In this document: positions 42,665 through 50,976 of the stretch, in pieces
Position numbering within the stretch: the stretch's first letter is position 1
Layout: each line of letters opens with the position of its first letter
The notes under the pieces: model-generated
Databases searched by the model: none
Told to the model about the DNA's origin: nothing
What the model saw: only the letters and a program-made list of their open reading frames with translations
Position numbers and translations under genes: made by a program
Origin: Nostocoides_A vanveenii
GTDB taxonomy: Bacteria; Actinomycetota; Actinomycetes; Actinomycetales; Dermatophilaceae
Reading direction: 5' to 3'
DNA length: 64,000 nucleotides
Assembly (NCBI RefSeq): GCF_039531165.1
Contig: NZ_BAAAPN010000105.1
Coordinates: 28,644 to 92,643, forward strand

Positions 42665-43702
42665 ATGCGCGCCGTCGTCTATGAACAAGCCAATGTCGTC
42701 GTCGTCCGGGGCTGGGCCGACCCCGAACCTGGCCCGGGCGAGGTGCTGCTGCGGCCGGTCCTGACGGGGGTGTGCGGCACCGACCACCACCTCCTTGCCG
42801 GGGGTTTCATGGCGACTTATCCGCTCATCCCGGGCCACGAGATCGTTGCCGAGGTCGTCGCGCACGGCCCCGAGGTCGACCCCGCGAGCGTCGCGCGCGT
42901 CGCACCTGGCTCTCTCGTCGCCGTCGACAACGCGGACGTCTGCCGTTCGTGCGAGTACTGCCGCCGCGGCCGGCCGCTGTATTGCCGCAACTTCCGTTCG
43001 CTCGGATGCAATGCGCCGGGCGGGTTCGCCGAACTGATGGTGGCACCGGCCCGGAAGTGCTTCGCTCTGGCCGGGATCGGCCCAGAAGTCGCCGTGCTGA
43101 CCGAGCCACTGGCCTGCGCGATGCATGGCGCCGACATGCTCGCGCTCACGCCGGGTTCGGACGTGCTCGTGCTCGGCGCGGGGCCCACCGGGATGCTGCT
43201 CGCCCAACTGCTCCTGCACGGCGGGGCAGCGCGGATCACCGTCGCCGCGCCGAGTCCGCACAAACTCGAGCTGGCTGGGGCTTTCGGTGCCGACGAGACA
43301 GTGCTGCTGCCGAGGGCGGGTCAGGACGCGGCATACGAGAAGCTGAAAGCATTGGCGCCCAGCGGTTTCGATGTCGTCGTCGAGGCCACGGGAGCCCCCG
43401 ACGTCCTGTCGCGGTGCACCGGACTTGTGGGCATGGGCGGCACGGTGATGGTCTACGGGATGGCGGACGCCGATGCGATGGTGCCCTTCTCGCCCTACGA
43501 CATTTTCGCGAGGGAACTGACGATCAAGGGGTCGTTCGCGCAGATCGACTGCTTCGACCGGGCGATCCTCGCGCTGCAGACCGGGCGGGTGCGCACCGAG
43601 GGCATCGTGACCCACAGCTTCGGCCTCGGTGACTTCGAGCAGGCCCTGGGCGCAACCCGGCTACCCGGCGCCGTCAAGGCCGTCGTCGACCCCCAGCGCT
43701 GA
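42665..43702 (+). CDS. Zinc-dependent alcohol dehydrogenase (MDR)
   Basis: Medium-chain dehydrogenase of 345 residues, like sorbitol/threonine dehydrogenases. Catalytic zinc site: TGVCGTDHHLLAG (Cys near 37) and PGHEIVAEVV (His-Glu near 60). Structural zinc site: DVCRSCEYCRRGRPLYC with four Cys. Rossmann motif VLVLGAGPTGMLLAQLLL. The C-terminal AILALQTGRVRTEGIVTHSF matches polyol dehydrogenases. Substrate unknown. The gene stands next to the Cys-rich microprotein and upstream of a degraded region. Confidence 0.9.
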   Translation: MRAVVYEQANVVVVRGWADPEPGPGEVLLRPVLTGVCGTDHHLLAGGFMATYPLIPGHEIVAEVVAHGPEVDPASVARVAPGSLVAVDNADVCRSCEYCRRGRPLYCRNFRSLGCNAPGGFAELMVAPARKCFALAGIGPEVAVLTEPLACAMHGADMLALTPGSDVLVLGAGPTGMLLAQLLLHGGAARITVAAPSPHKLELAGAFGADETVLLPRAGQDAAYEKLKALAPSGFDVVVEATGAPDVLSRCTGLVGMGGTVMVYGMADADAMVPFSPYDIFARELTIKGSFAQIDCFDRAILALQTGRVRTEGIVTHSFGLGDFEQALGATRLPGAVKAVVDPQR

Positions 43703-43742
43703 CTCCTACTCTGCGCGACCCTCCATCCCGCCGCGCCGGGCA

Positions 43743-44600
43743 TCAGTCCCAGAGCGCAGCCAATGCAGTGCCTGCCCAAGGCCAGGCGATGCGTTCTTTT
43801 GTTCCAGCCGAACTGCTGGGCCGAGGACGTCTTCGACCAGGTCGTCATAGAGTGCGCCCTCGGCGCCCGTCAGGTGCGCGAGGCGCGCGCGGGTCGGTGT
43901 GGGCTCACGACCCCACCGCTCTCGATGTTCGAGGAGGGTCGCGCGATCCATCAGGATCGACCCGGTCTGCGGGACCAGGCCGCGAAGGAGGCTGAGCGTG
44001 GCGAAGCCATGGGTGTCGAGATCGCCCCAGAGCCAGACGACCGGGGCCGTCGCGGACCCACGGGATCCGGCCGAGGCGGCCGACGGAGTAGCCCGCGCCC
44101 CAGATCACCACCGATTCCGGAGGGATCGGCGCGCTCAGATAGGTGACTTCGTTCTCGATGACGAGCACCCTCTGGACGCTGACGCGCAATCGCGTGGTCT
44201 CCTCAGCACGCAGGCCGATCTCGCTGACGCCGTCGAGGCCGGCGAAACCCTCGGCGACCCGCATTCGGATCGGTGGCCGTGGTTCGGCAAAGCCATAACG
44301 GGGCGCAAAGCCGGCCGCCCGGGAATGCGTGGCGTCGATTCGAGCGGCCGGTAGGAGCGCGGAAAGGAGGTCGCGGTGGGTGGCGACAAACTTGGTGTCG
44401 ACGCCAGGGGCCTCGATCTCCCTGAGGTAGCGATGTTGACCCGCATTCGCGCGCAACCAGCAGAGGGCGGCCAGCACCTCTGTCCAACTCGCCTCGGCTG
44501 CCAGGGCACGCAGCGGGTGGTCGATGACCCAGGGCTAGAGGTCCGGCATCTCGGCGCGGGTTTCGGCCAGTAGCCCCTCCGCCCGCGACCTGCGCGACCA
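43743..44600 (-). pseudogene. jetD: Wadjet JetD-like nuclease remnant (DUF3322/DUF2220)
   Basis: Broken, N-truncated copy of JetD, the Toprim-fold nuclease subunit of the Wadjet plasmid-defence system. In order on the minus strand: LLAETRAEMPDL, a TAG stop (44535-44537), then PWVIDHPLRALAAEASW, HRYLREIEAPGVDTKFVATH and VIWGAGYSVGRLGRIPW, which are DUF3322 signatures. After a GGGG run at 44043-44046 the frame shifts by one to WLWGDLDTHGFATLSLLRG and LMDRATLLEHRERWG, the DUF2220 metal-site region. A further shift near the end leads to RIAWPWAGTALAALWD. No jetA, jetB or jetC is in the window. The upstream end runs into an ISAs1-type transposase fragment. Confidence 0.75.
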
Positions 44601-44639
44601 CTCCCAGCAACACCCACGCCTGCTCCGAGCGGGCCACGA

Positions 44640-44790
44640 CCGCTCGGCTAACGCGATCACAATGACGGGGGCCAGGTCGTGGCGGCTGCCCTGGCGGGAG
44701 CGGGCATCGGGGATGGTGGACAGCACCTCCCACACGGCGACCGGAACCTCCATCCCGGGATGGACATCGTGGTCGGTCAGGGCGTTGGCG
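44640..44790 (-). mobile_element. ISAs1-type transposase N-terminal fragment
   Basis: On the minus strand, VAVWEVLSTIPDARSRQGSR then HDLAPVIVIALA match the N-terminal (H-repeat/DDE-associated) domain of ISAs1 family transposases, where the IPDxRxRQGxRHxL pattern is diagnostic. The match stops near 44645 and no DDE catalytic domain follows, so only a stub is left, joined to the jetD remnant. Confidence 0.5.
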
Positions 44791-45117
44791 GTCGGGATGA
44801 ACGAGGATACGGGTGCGGGCACGAGCGTCTCCGTTCGGAACGCAATGGACGTCAAGCACCCACCACGATCCACGGCCGCTCGTGCCCGCCAAGTTGTACA
44901 TCCGGTTTGTCACATCACTATGCAGGCACGCCGCACACCTGGAAATGAATCAGCCTTGGCCGGCCCATGGTGATCCGCGCCGGTGCGCCCCCCCGGAGTC
45001 AGCGCATTCCCGTTGGCTGCGCAGCCCGGATTCGACGAGTCCCTCTATTAAGGGACTTCTCCCGCGAGAAATTTCCGTTCTACCGTTGAGCGAAGCGTCA
45101 AGCGAAAGGAGTAGCGT

Positions 45118-45543
45118 ATGGCAGCCAAGCACAAGAATCAGCACGCGGGCCTCAAGGTCCGGACTTCTGTTCCGGCGGGTTCGGTCGCTGAAATGGCCAG
45201 GTCGACCGGCGAGTTGGTCAAATCCTCCATCCCCGGTCGACCGTTTGTCCGATTCGAAGGGTCGGCGCCTGGGCGCCTGCTGTTCTCGGTCCGGAGTATG
45301 GGTGGGCACATGGAACTGATGTCCTTCCATCTCGATGTGCGAGAAGCTGAAGGCGCCTCGCACGCGGAGACCGGGATCGATGGGTTCAAGACCACCCAGT
45401 CGACCGTCATGTTCATCCCGGTAGGGCCGAAGACCCTGGTCGGGTACCCCGAATACAAGCGCTTCAACGCGAAACTGCTCGAAGGGCTCCGCGCCCAGGA
45501 CCCGAGCGCGTCGGGAACCTTTGTCGAGCGTCCCAATGGGTGA
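45118..45543 (+). CDS. Hypothetical protein
   Basis: 141-residue soluble protein, ATG preceded by AAGGAG. The basic start (AAKHKNQHAGLKVRTSVPAG) precedes a beta-rich body (LLFSVRSMGGHMELMSFHLD) and KTTQSTVMFIPVGPKTLVGY. I do not recognise a family. The STVMFIPVGPKTLVG segment resembles actinobacterial proteins of small membrane cassettes, but that is an impression. It overlaps the next microprotein gene by 8 bases. Weakly promoter-like TACCGT lies at 45090-45095. Confidence 0.7.
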   Translation: MAAKHKNQHAGLKVRTSVPAGSVAEMARSTGELVKSSIPGRPFVRFEGSAPGRLLFSVRSMGGHMELMSFHLDVREAEGASHAETGIDGFKTTQSTVMFIPVGPKTLVGYPEYKRFNAKLLEGLRAQDPSASGTFVERPNG

Positions 45544-45700
45544 GGCCCTTGGTTACATCGTCGTCGTGGCGCTCGTCATTCTCGGGGTGGTCGGCACCTT
45601 GGCCTTCTGGTCGGATGGCAGTTTCAAGAAGGATCGGCCCGAGCCGAGTATGGATGCCTTCTACGCCGAAAAGAACGACCAGGGCGGGCCGAGAGCGTGA
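45536..45700 (+). CDS. Single-span microprotein
   Basis: 54-residue membrane protein beginning MGEALGYIVVVALVILGVVG, with one N-terminal span, then FWSDGSFKKDRPEPSMDAFY and a charged tail. Its ATG lies inside the end of the upstream gene and its stop overlaps the next GTG start by 4 bases (GTGA), so three genes in a row are translationally coupled. Unknown family. Confidence 0.65.
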   Translation: MGEALGYIVVVALVILGVVGTLAFWSDGSFKKDRPEPSMDAFYAEKNDQGGPRA

Positions 45701-45885
45701 CGACATCACCGCGAAAGTCCGCTCCGCTTCCTGCCGTTCTCTTCTTTGTCGGCGCGGCAATCTTTGTGGGCTGCCTCGTCAAACTGGCACTGGGCTTCTA
45801 CACCTCGGACCTGGCTTGGATCATCCCCGTCCTGCTGCTCGGTGCCGCTCTGGCCGCCCTTGGCCAAAAGCTCGGCGACCGCTGA
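45697..45885 (+). CDS. Two-span small membrane protein
   Basis: 62 residues starting at GTG 45697: SPRKSAPLPAVLFFVGAAIF (span 1), then IIPVLLLGAALAALGQKLG (span 2). Coupled to the preceding microprotein by a 4-base overlap. Ends directly against the convergent SPFH gene with no gap. Unknown family. Confidence 0.65.
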   Translation: MTTSPRKSAPLPAVLFFVGAAIFVGCLVKLALGFYTSDLAWIIPVLLLGAALAALGQKLGDR

Positions 45886-46920
45886 CTACGGGGTCGACGG
45901 ACTGGGGGCGACGACCGAGCCGCCATAGGTCGGCTGGTAGGGGTTGAGACCGTTCTGGATCGCCAGCCAGTTGTTGTATTCCTTCGCGCTGCCGAAGGGC
46001 TTCATCTGGGCGGCCTTGATCTCCGCCTCCAGGCGCGCGATGCGGGCCTCGGCCTCCTTCTGCGCGACCTGGGCGTCCGCCGCAGCTTCTGCGGCCTTGG
46101 CGTCCGCAACGGCGCGAGCCTCGGTGGTCTCGGCGTCCGCGACCGCCTTCGCCTTGGCGGCCGCAGCCTGCGCCCGTCCGGCCTCCTCGTCGGCGAGCGC
46201 CTGCACCAGCGCCTCCGACGGCGTCGGCTGCTGGATGAGCGCGGAGAAGCCCTGGAAGAACTCGTCCTCGCCCGGCATCTTCTGCTGGATGAGCGTCGCC
46301 AGCTGCTCGTTGACGGTCCGGTTCATCTCGTCCTTGATGGTCGGGTCCGCGTAGAGCTCCTTCCATGTGTACTTCTTGGCCACCCGGTCCAGCGTCGCGT
46401 CCAGCGCCGGCGCGAAGTAGAGGTCGAGCATCCGCTGCCAGCCGTCGTTGGTCTCGGACCACTCGTCCGAGGTGGTGTAGAACGCGTGGTAGCGGTTGCC
46501 GATCGCGTCGTGGAATCGGGTCAGCACGGTGCAGTTGACGTTGAGCGTGAACTCCACCGAGCCGGGCACCTCCAAAGTCTGGAAGTCCTTCGAGACCACC
46601 GAGAAGGCCGAGTGATCGGCTCCCTCACCACCGGTGAAGTTGTAGGTGCGCTGCGACGCGGGGTACCAGAAGTACTTGTCGCCGGGCCGGCGCAGCTCGC
46701 GGGAGTTCGCGGCCACGCAGCCCTTGGAGTTCGGGGCCTCGATGATCCCGCCGCCCTTGTGAACCGCGACCTCGTCGGCCGGCGACGCGACGGTGCGCAC
46801 CAGCCGGGTCATGCTGATCAGCACGGCCAACGCCACACCGACCACGATGACGGCCTTGACCAGCCCCCCGACGCCGCTCAGCCGGCCCTTCGCCGTGCTC
46901 GACCCGGTGTTTGTTGCCAT
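45886..46920 (-). CDS. SPFH (band 7)-like membrane protein
   Basis: 344-residue protein with a Gly-rich cytoplasmic start and one N-terminal span (LVKAVIVVGVALAVLISMTR, about residues 20-39). An SPFH-like domain follows (PADEVAVHKGGG; SVVSKDFQTLEVPGSVEFTL). A long Ala/Glu/Lys coiled coil follows at about residues 250-320 (AAAAKAKAVADAETTEARAV). The tail is Pro/Ser-rich. Such proteins form oligomeric membrane microdomain scaffolds or protease regulators. No NfeD or FtsH-type partner is adjacent. It converges head-on with the small membrane cassette. Confidence 0.8.
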   Translation of the reverse strand: MATNTGSSTAKGRLSGVGGLVKAVIVVGVALAVLISMTRLVRTVASPADEVAVHKGGGIIEAPNSKGCVAANSRELRRPGDKYFWYPASQRTYNFTGGEGADHSAFSVVSKDFQTLEVPGSVEFTLNVNCTVLTRFHDAIGNRYHAFYTTSDEWSETNDGWQRMLDLYFAPALDATLDRVAKKYTWKELYADPTIKDEMNRTVNEQLATLIQQKMPGEDEFFQGFSALIQQPTPSEALVQALADEEAGRAQAAAAKAKAVADAETTEARAVADAKAAEAAADAQVAQKEAEARIARLEAEIKAAQMKPFGSAKEYNNWLAIQNGLNPYQPTYGGSVVAPSPSTP

Positions 46921-47103
46921 GTCTGATACCCCTCCGAAATGTCCGTATGCCGTGGCCTCCCGCCGCGGCGCCGCGCCGGACTCGCTCCGGACCGGATGCG
47001 GCCCGGAGATCTCCAGCGCGTTGGCGGCCGAGACCGACTCGGCCGCAGGTGCGACGAGTCTGCCAGGTCGTTCGGTTCCGTCCGGCCTCGGCCGATCAGC
47101 GGG

Positions 47104-48795
47104 TCAGGCCTTGAGTTCGGGGAACATCTCCTCGCGCCACTCGCCGTCGATCGCCGTCGCGGCGTCCTCCTCGCGCTGGCGCAACTCCACGCGGCGGATT
47201 TTGCCCGAGACCGTCTTGGGCAAGTCCGAGAACTCCAGGCGCCGGATGCGCTGGAAGGGCGCCAGGTGCTCGCGGCAGTACGTCATGATCGACAGCGCGG
47301 TCTCGCGGGTGGGTTCGTGCCCGGCGACGAGCACGACATACGCCTTGGGGACGGCCAGCCGAACCGGGTCGGGCGCCGGCACCACGGCGGCCTCGGCCAC
47401 CGCGGGGTGCTCGATCAGCATCGACTCCAACTCGAACGGGCTGATCTTGTAGTCGCTGGCTTTGAAGACGTCATCGGTCCGACCCACATAGGTGATGTAG
47501 CCGTCCGCGTCCATTGCCGCGATATCGCCCGTGTGGTAGTAGCCGCCGGCCATGGCGGCGGAGTTGCGCAACTCATCGCCCTGATAGCCGGTCATCAGCC
47601 CCAGCGGTCGGTCCTCGAGGGCGAGGCAGATCTCGCCCTCGCCGGTCGTCGGCTCATTGCTCAGCGGGTCGACCAGGACCACGGGCATGCCGGGCAGTGG
47701 GCGACCCATCGACCCTGGTTTGACCACCGATCCGGGCGTATTGCCGATCTGGGCGGTGGTCTCGGTCTGGCCGTAGCCGTCGCGCAGGGTCAGTCCCCAG
47801 TGCTTCTGGACCTGGGCGATGATCTCGGGGTTGAGCGGCTCGCCCGCCCCGATCACCTCACGCAGATTGCCCGGCCCGCCCGAGAGATCGGCGTTGATGA
47901 GCATCCGCCACACCGTCGGCGGGGCGCAGAAGGACGTCACGTGCTCGGTCCGCAACTGCTCCAGCAAGGCGGCCGGATCGAAGCGCGAATAGTTGTAGAC
48001 GAAGATCGTCGCCTCGGCGATCCACGGCGCGAAGAAGAGCGACCATGCGTGCTTGGCCCAGCCCGGGCTGGAGATGTTGAGGTGCACGTCGCCGGGCCGC
48101 AACCCCAGCCAGTACATCGTCGACATATGCCCGAGCGGATAGCTCTGCTGCGTGTGCTCCACCAGCTTCGGCCGGCTCGTCGTGCCGCTGGTGAAGTAGA
48201 GCAGCAGCCGATCCGTGGGGACCGTGCCCGGGTGCGCGGCCGGCTCCGCCGCCTGCTCGTATGCCGTGCAGAGGTTCTCCCAGCCGCTCACCTCGCCGAC
48301 GCTGACCCGCAGATAGTCGCCGTCGATGCCGTCGAATTTGGCCGTGTCGGCGGGGTTGCAGACCACGACCTTGACCGCGCCGCGATCGAGGCGGTCGCGC
48401 AGGTCCGCCGGCCCGAGCGCCGTGGTCGTCGGCATGATGACCGCACCCCGCTTCATCACCCCGAGCATCACGCTCCACAGCTCGACCTGGTTGCCGAGCA
48501 TCACGATCACCGAGTCGCCCTTGCCGACGCCATGACCGGCCAGCCACTCGGCTACCTGATCGGACTCGACCGCGAGTTGGTCGAAGCTGCGCTCGGTGCG
48601 GCTGCCGTCCTCCTCGACGATGATCAGCGCGGGCTTGTCAGTGCCGCGCGCGATGACGTCGAACCAATCGCTCGCCCAATTCCACGGCCCGCGAAGATTG
48701 GGCCAGGCGAAGTCACGGACGGCGGCGTCGCGATCCCCCCGGAGGGCGAGCAAAAGGTCACGTGCAGCGCGATAGTCGGAAGTCGTCGTCGACAT
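47104..48795 (-). CDS. AMP-forming acyl-CoA synthetase
   Basis: Activates a carboxylic acid to its acyl-CoA via an acyl-adenylate. 563 residues. A3-type P-loop LLLYFTSGTTSRPKLVEHT near residue 200, A5 motif DGYGQTETTAQIG, A7/A8 YYHTGDIAAMDADGYITYVG and RTDDVFKASDYKISP, and the C-terminal Lys in LPKTVSGKIRRVELRQRE. The overall form resembles medium-chain/acetate-type synthetases (acsM/acs-like). It is divergent from coxD by about 180 bases, next to a locus with a carboxylase and a molybdenum hydroxylase, so its product might feed that pathway (inference). Confidence 0.92.
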   Translation of the reverse strand: MSTTTSDYRAARDLLLALRGDRDAAVRDFAWPNLRGPWNWASDWFDVIARGTDKPALIIVEEDGSRTERSFDQLAVESDQVAEWLAGHGVGKGDSVIVMLGNQVELWSVMLGVMKRGAVIMPTTTALGPADLRDRLDRGAVKVVVCNPADTAKFDGIDGDYLRVSVGEVSGWENLCTAYEQAAEPAAHPGTVPTDRLLLYFTSGTTSRPKLVEHTQQSYPLGHMSTMYWLGLRPGDVHLNISSPGWAKHAWSLFFAPWIAEATIFVYNYSRFDPAALLEQLRTEHVTSFCAPPTVWRMLINADLSGGPGNLREVIGAGEPLNPEIIAQVQKHWGLTLRDGYGQTETTAQIGNTPGSVVKPGSMGRPLPGMPVVLVDPLSNEPTTGEGEICLALEDRPLGLMTGYQGDELRNSAAMAGGYYHTGDIAAMDADGYITYVGRTDDVFKASDYKISPFELESMLIEHPAVAEAAVVPAPDPVRLAVPKAYVVLVAGHEPTRETALSIMTYCREHLAPFQRIRRLEFSDLPKTVSGKIRRVELRQREEDAATAIDGEWREEMFPELKA

Positions 48796-48973
48796 CGGAC
48801 CTGCTTCCCCGGTCGGGTCGGTTCATCGTCACCCCCCACTGTGCCAGCACCCGCCGACAAGCGCGTCGTGTGCTCCGACACAAGGACCACGGGCAGGCCC
48901 GGCAGGGGGCCATGCCAACAACCGCAAGCACCCACGCAACCGCACCCGCCTCTGGGTGCGCAATGCTGGCCTC

Positions 48974-49861
48974 ATGAAGCCGGCCACCTACCCAACCGAC
49001 GCCGACGCGCTCGCGAAGGCCCTCGGGCATACGGGCTATGTCTGCGACCGCGATCTGGCGACGGTCGCGTGGCTCGGACTGCGCCTGGGCCGCCCGCTGC
49101 TGCTCGAAGGTGAGCCTGGCACCGGCAAGACCGCGCTCGCCGAAGCTCTCGCCCACGCCTTGGACCTGCCGCTCATCCGGCTGCAGTGCTATGAGGGGAT
49201 CGACGCGACCCAGGCCCTCTACGACTGGGACTTCGCCCGGCAGATCCTCCACCTTCGGGCGCTGGAATCCGTTGGCGGACAACAGAATCTCGACGACGTC
49301 GAGAGCGGCCTCTTCGACGCGCGCTATCTACTCCAACGCCCTATTCTTCGGGCACTGCGCGCCGCCCCATGCGTCCTGCTGATCGACGAGATCGATCGCG
49401 CCGACGACGAGTTCGAGGCCTTCCTGCTGGAGGTGCTCTCGACTTGGCAGGTGACCATTCCCGAGCTCGGCACCATCGCAGCGAGCACTCCGCCTCTTGC
49501 GGTCCTGACCTCCAATCGCACGCGCGAGCTCCACGACGCCCTCAAGCGCCGCTGTCTCTATCACTGGATCGAGCACCCTTCGCTCGCAAGGGAACTCGCC
49601 ATCCTGCACAGTCGCGCGCCCGAGATTGCCGACACCCTCGCGACTCAGGTCGTCACCGCGGTCCAGCAGATCCGCTACGAACCGGCCCTCGTCAAGCCCC
49701 CCGGCGTCGCCGAAACGCTCGACTGGGCCCGTGCGCTGCATACGCTCGGCGCCCACGAACTCGACATGGAGACCGCCGGCGCCACCCTCGGCGCTGCCGT
49801 CAAATACCGCGAGGACGCGGAGCGCGTCCGAGCAGCCCTGGATCGGATCCTGGGCGGATGA
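48974..49861 (+). CDS. coxD: MoxR-type AAA ATPase, CoxD-like
   Basis: AAA+ ATPase of 295 residues, first gene of the cox locus. Walker A RPLLLEGEPGTGKTALAEAL near residue 45, Walker B APCVLLIDEIDRADDEFEAF, sensor-1 LAVLTSNRTRELHDALKRRC. In Oligotropha-type cox clusters CoxD is a chaperone needed to assemble the sulfurated Cu/Mo centre. Its end overlaps coxE by 4 bases. The start ATG has no ribosome-binding site, and AATGCT lies 6 bases upstream, which hints at a leaderless mRNA. Confidence 0.88.
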   Translation: MKPATYPTDADALAKALGHTGYVCDRDLATVAWLGLRLGRPLLLEGEPGTGKTALAEALAHALDLPLIRLQCYEGIDATQALYDWDFARQILHLRALESVGGQQNLDDVESGLFDARYLLQRPILRALRAAPCVLLIDEIDRADDEFEAFLLEVLSTWQVTIPELGTIAASTPPLAVLTSNRTRELHDALKRRCLYHWIEHPSLARELAILHSRAPEIADTLATQVVTAVQQIRYEPALVKPPGVAETLDWARALHTLGAHELDMETAGATLGAAVKYREDAERVRAALDRILGG

Positions 49862-50976
49862 CTGCGGTGCCGGACAGCGCGGTGCACGCCCCGGAGGCGA
49901 TCCTCCTCGGCTTCGCCCGGGCCCTACGCGCGGCCGGCGTTCCCGTCACGACCGATCGGGAACGCACTTTCCTCGACGCCGTCGCGGCCGTGGGCCTGAG
50001 CGACGAGCGCGGCGTCTATGTCGCGGGGCGGGCCACGCTGTGCGCTGCCCCGGACGACCTCGAGCGCTTCGACCAGGTGTATGCCGCGTGGTTCGGCGGC
50101 GAGATCGCAACCTGGCGCTCGCCCAACCGCCCCCGTCGACCGCGTGCCCAAGCGGGGCTGGAAGAGGGGGGCGACGGCGCGAGCGGTGACGGCGACGACG
50201 AGGCGCTGACCGCCTCCACGAGTCGCGTCGAGGTGCTTCGGCACCGCGATATCGCCACCCTGACGCAGCGCGAAAAGCGAGACCTGGCAGCGCTTTTCGC
50301 CGGAATCCCGGTGCGACAGCCGATGCGCGCCTCGCCCCGGCGACGCTCCGCACCACGCGGCCGGATTGACGCGCACGCCACCTTGCGCGACCAATTGCGC
50401 CGGATGGGCGAGCCCGGCCGCCTGCGTTGGCGACGCCGCACCCGCCGGCCGCGCCGGGTCGTCCTGCTCATCGATATCTCCGGCTCGATGAACCCGTATG
50501 CCGATTCCCTCCTGCGCCTGGCCCATCGCCTCGTGCACGGCCTCGCGCGCGTCGACGTCTTCACCCTCGGCACCCGCCTGACCCAGGTCACGCGCGCGCT
50601 CGCCACCCGCGATCCCGACCGGGCACTCATCGCCGCCGGCGAGGTGGTCCCGGACTGGTCGGGCGGGACCCGGCTCGGCGACAACCTCGCGGTCTTCCTC
50701 GACCGGTGGGGACGACGCGGCCTGGCCCGAGGCGCGATCGTCGTCGTCTTCAGCGACGGCTGGGAGCGCGATGCCCCCGGCACACTCGGTGAACAAATGC
50801 GTCGCCTGCGTGCGCTCGCCCATCGGGTGATCTGGGTCAACCCGCATCGCGGCAAGGCGGGCTACGCTCCCGTGCAAGCCGGTATGGCTGCCGCCCTGCC
50901 GCACGTGGACGACTTCCTCGCCGGCCATTCGCTCGCAACCTTCACGCGGCTGACGGAGGTGATCGCTCATGCGTGA
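49858..50976 (+). CDS. coxE: VWA-domain protein, CoxE-like
   Basis: 372-residue partner of the AAA ATPase. The N-terminal helical half (LLGFARALRAAGVPVTTDRE) and basic middle (RRRTRRPRR) precede a von Willebrand A domain with the MIDAS motif VVLLIDISGSMNPYADSLLR near residue 200, continued by DWSGGTRLGDNLAVF and VVFSDGWERDAPG. MoxR/VWA pairs act as metal-cofactor insertion chaperones; beside coxF and coxSLM this fits CoxE. It overlaps both neighbours (4 and 8 bases). Confidence 0.88.
   Translation: MTAVPDSAVHAPEAILLGFARALRAAGVPVTTDRERTFLDAVAAVGLSDERGVYVAGRATLCAAPDDLERFDQVYAAWFGGEIATWRSPNRPRRPRAQAGLEEGGDGASGDGDDEALTASTSRVEVLRHRDIATLTQREKRDLAALFAGIPVRQPMRASPRRRSAPRGRIDAHATLRDQLRRMGEPGRLRWRRRTRRPRRVVLLIDISGSMNPYADSLLRLAHRLVHGLARVDVFTLGTRLTQVTRALATRDPDRALIAAGEVVPDWSGGTRLGDNLAVFLDRWGRRGLARGAIVVVFSDGWERDAPGTLGEQMRRLRALAHRVIWVNPHRGKAGYAPVQAGMAAALPHVDDFLAGHSLATFTRLTEVIAHA

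Noticed and set aside
45118..45885. Remaining Wadjet genes jetA, jetB or jetC
   Set aside because: These proteins are small and lack SMC/MukB-like coiled coils or a P-loop, so they are not the missing Wadjet subunits.
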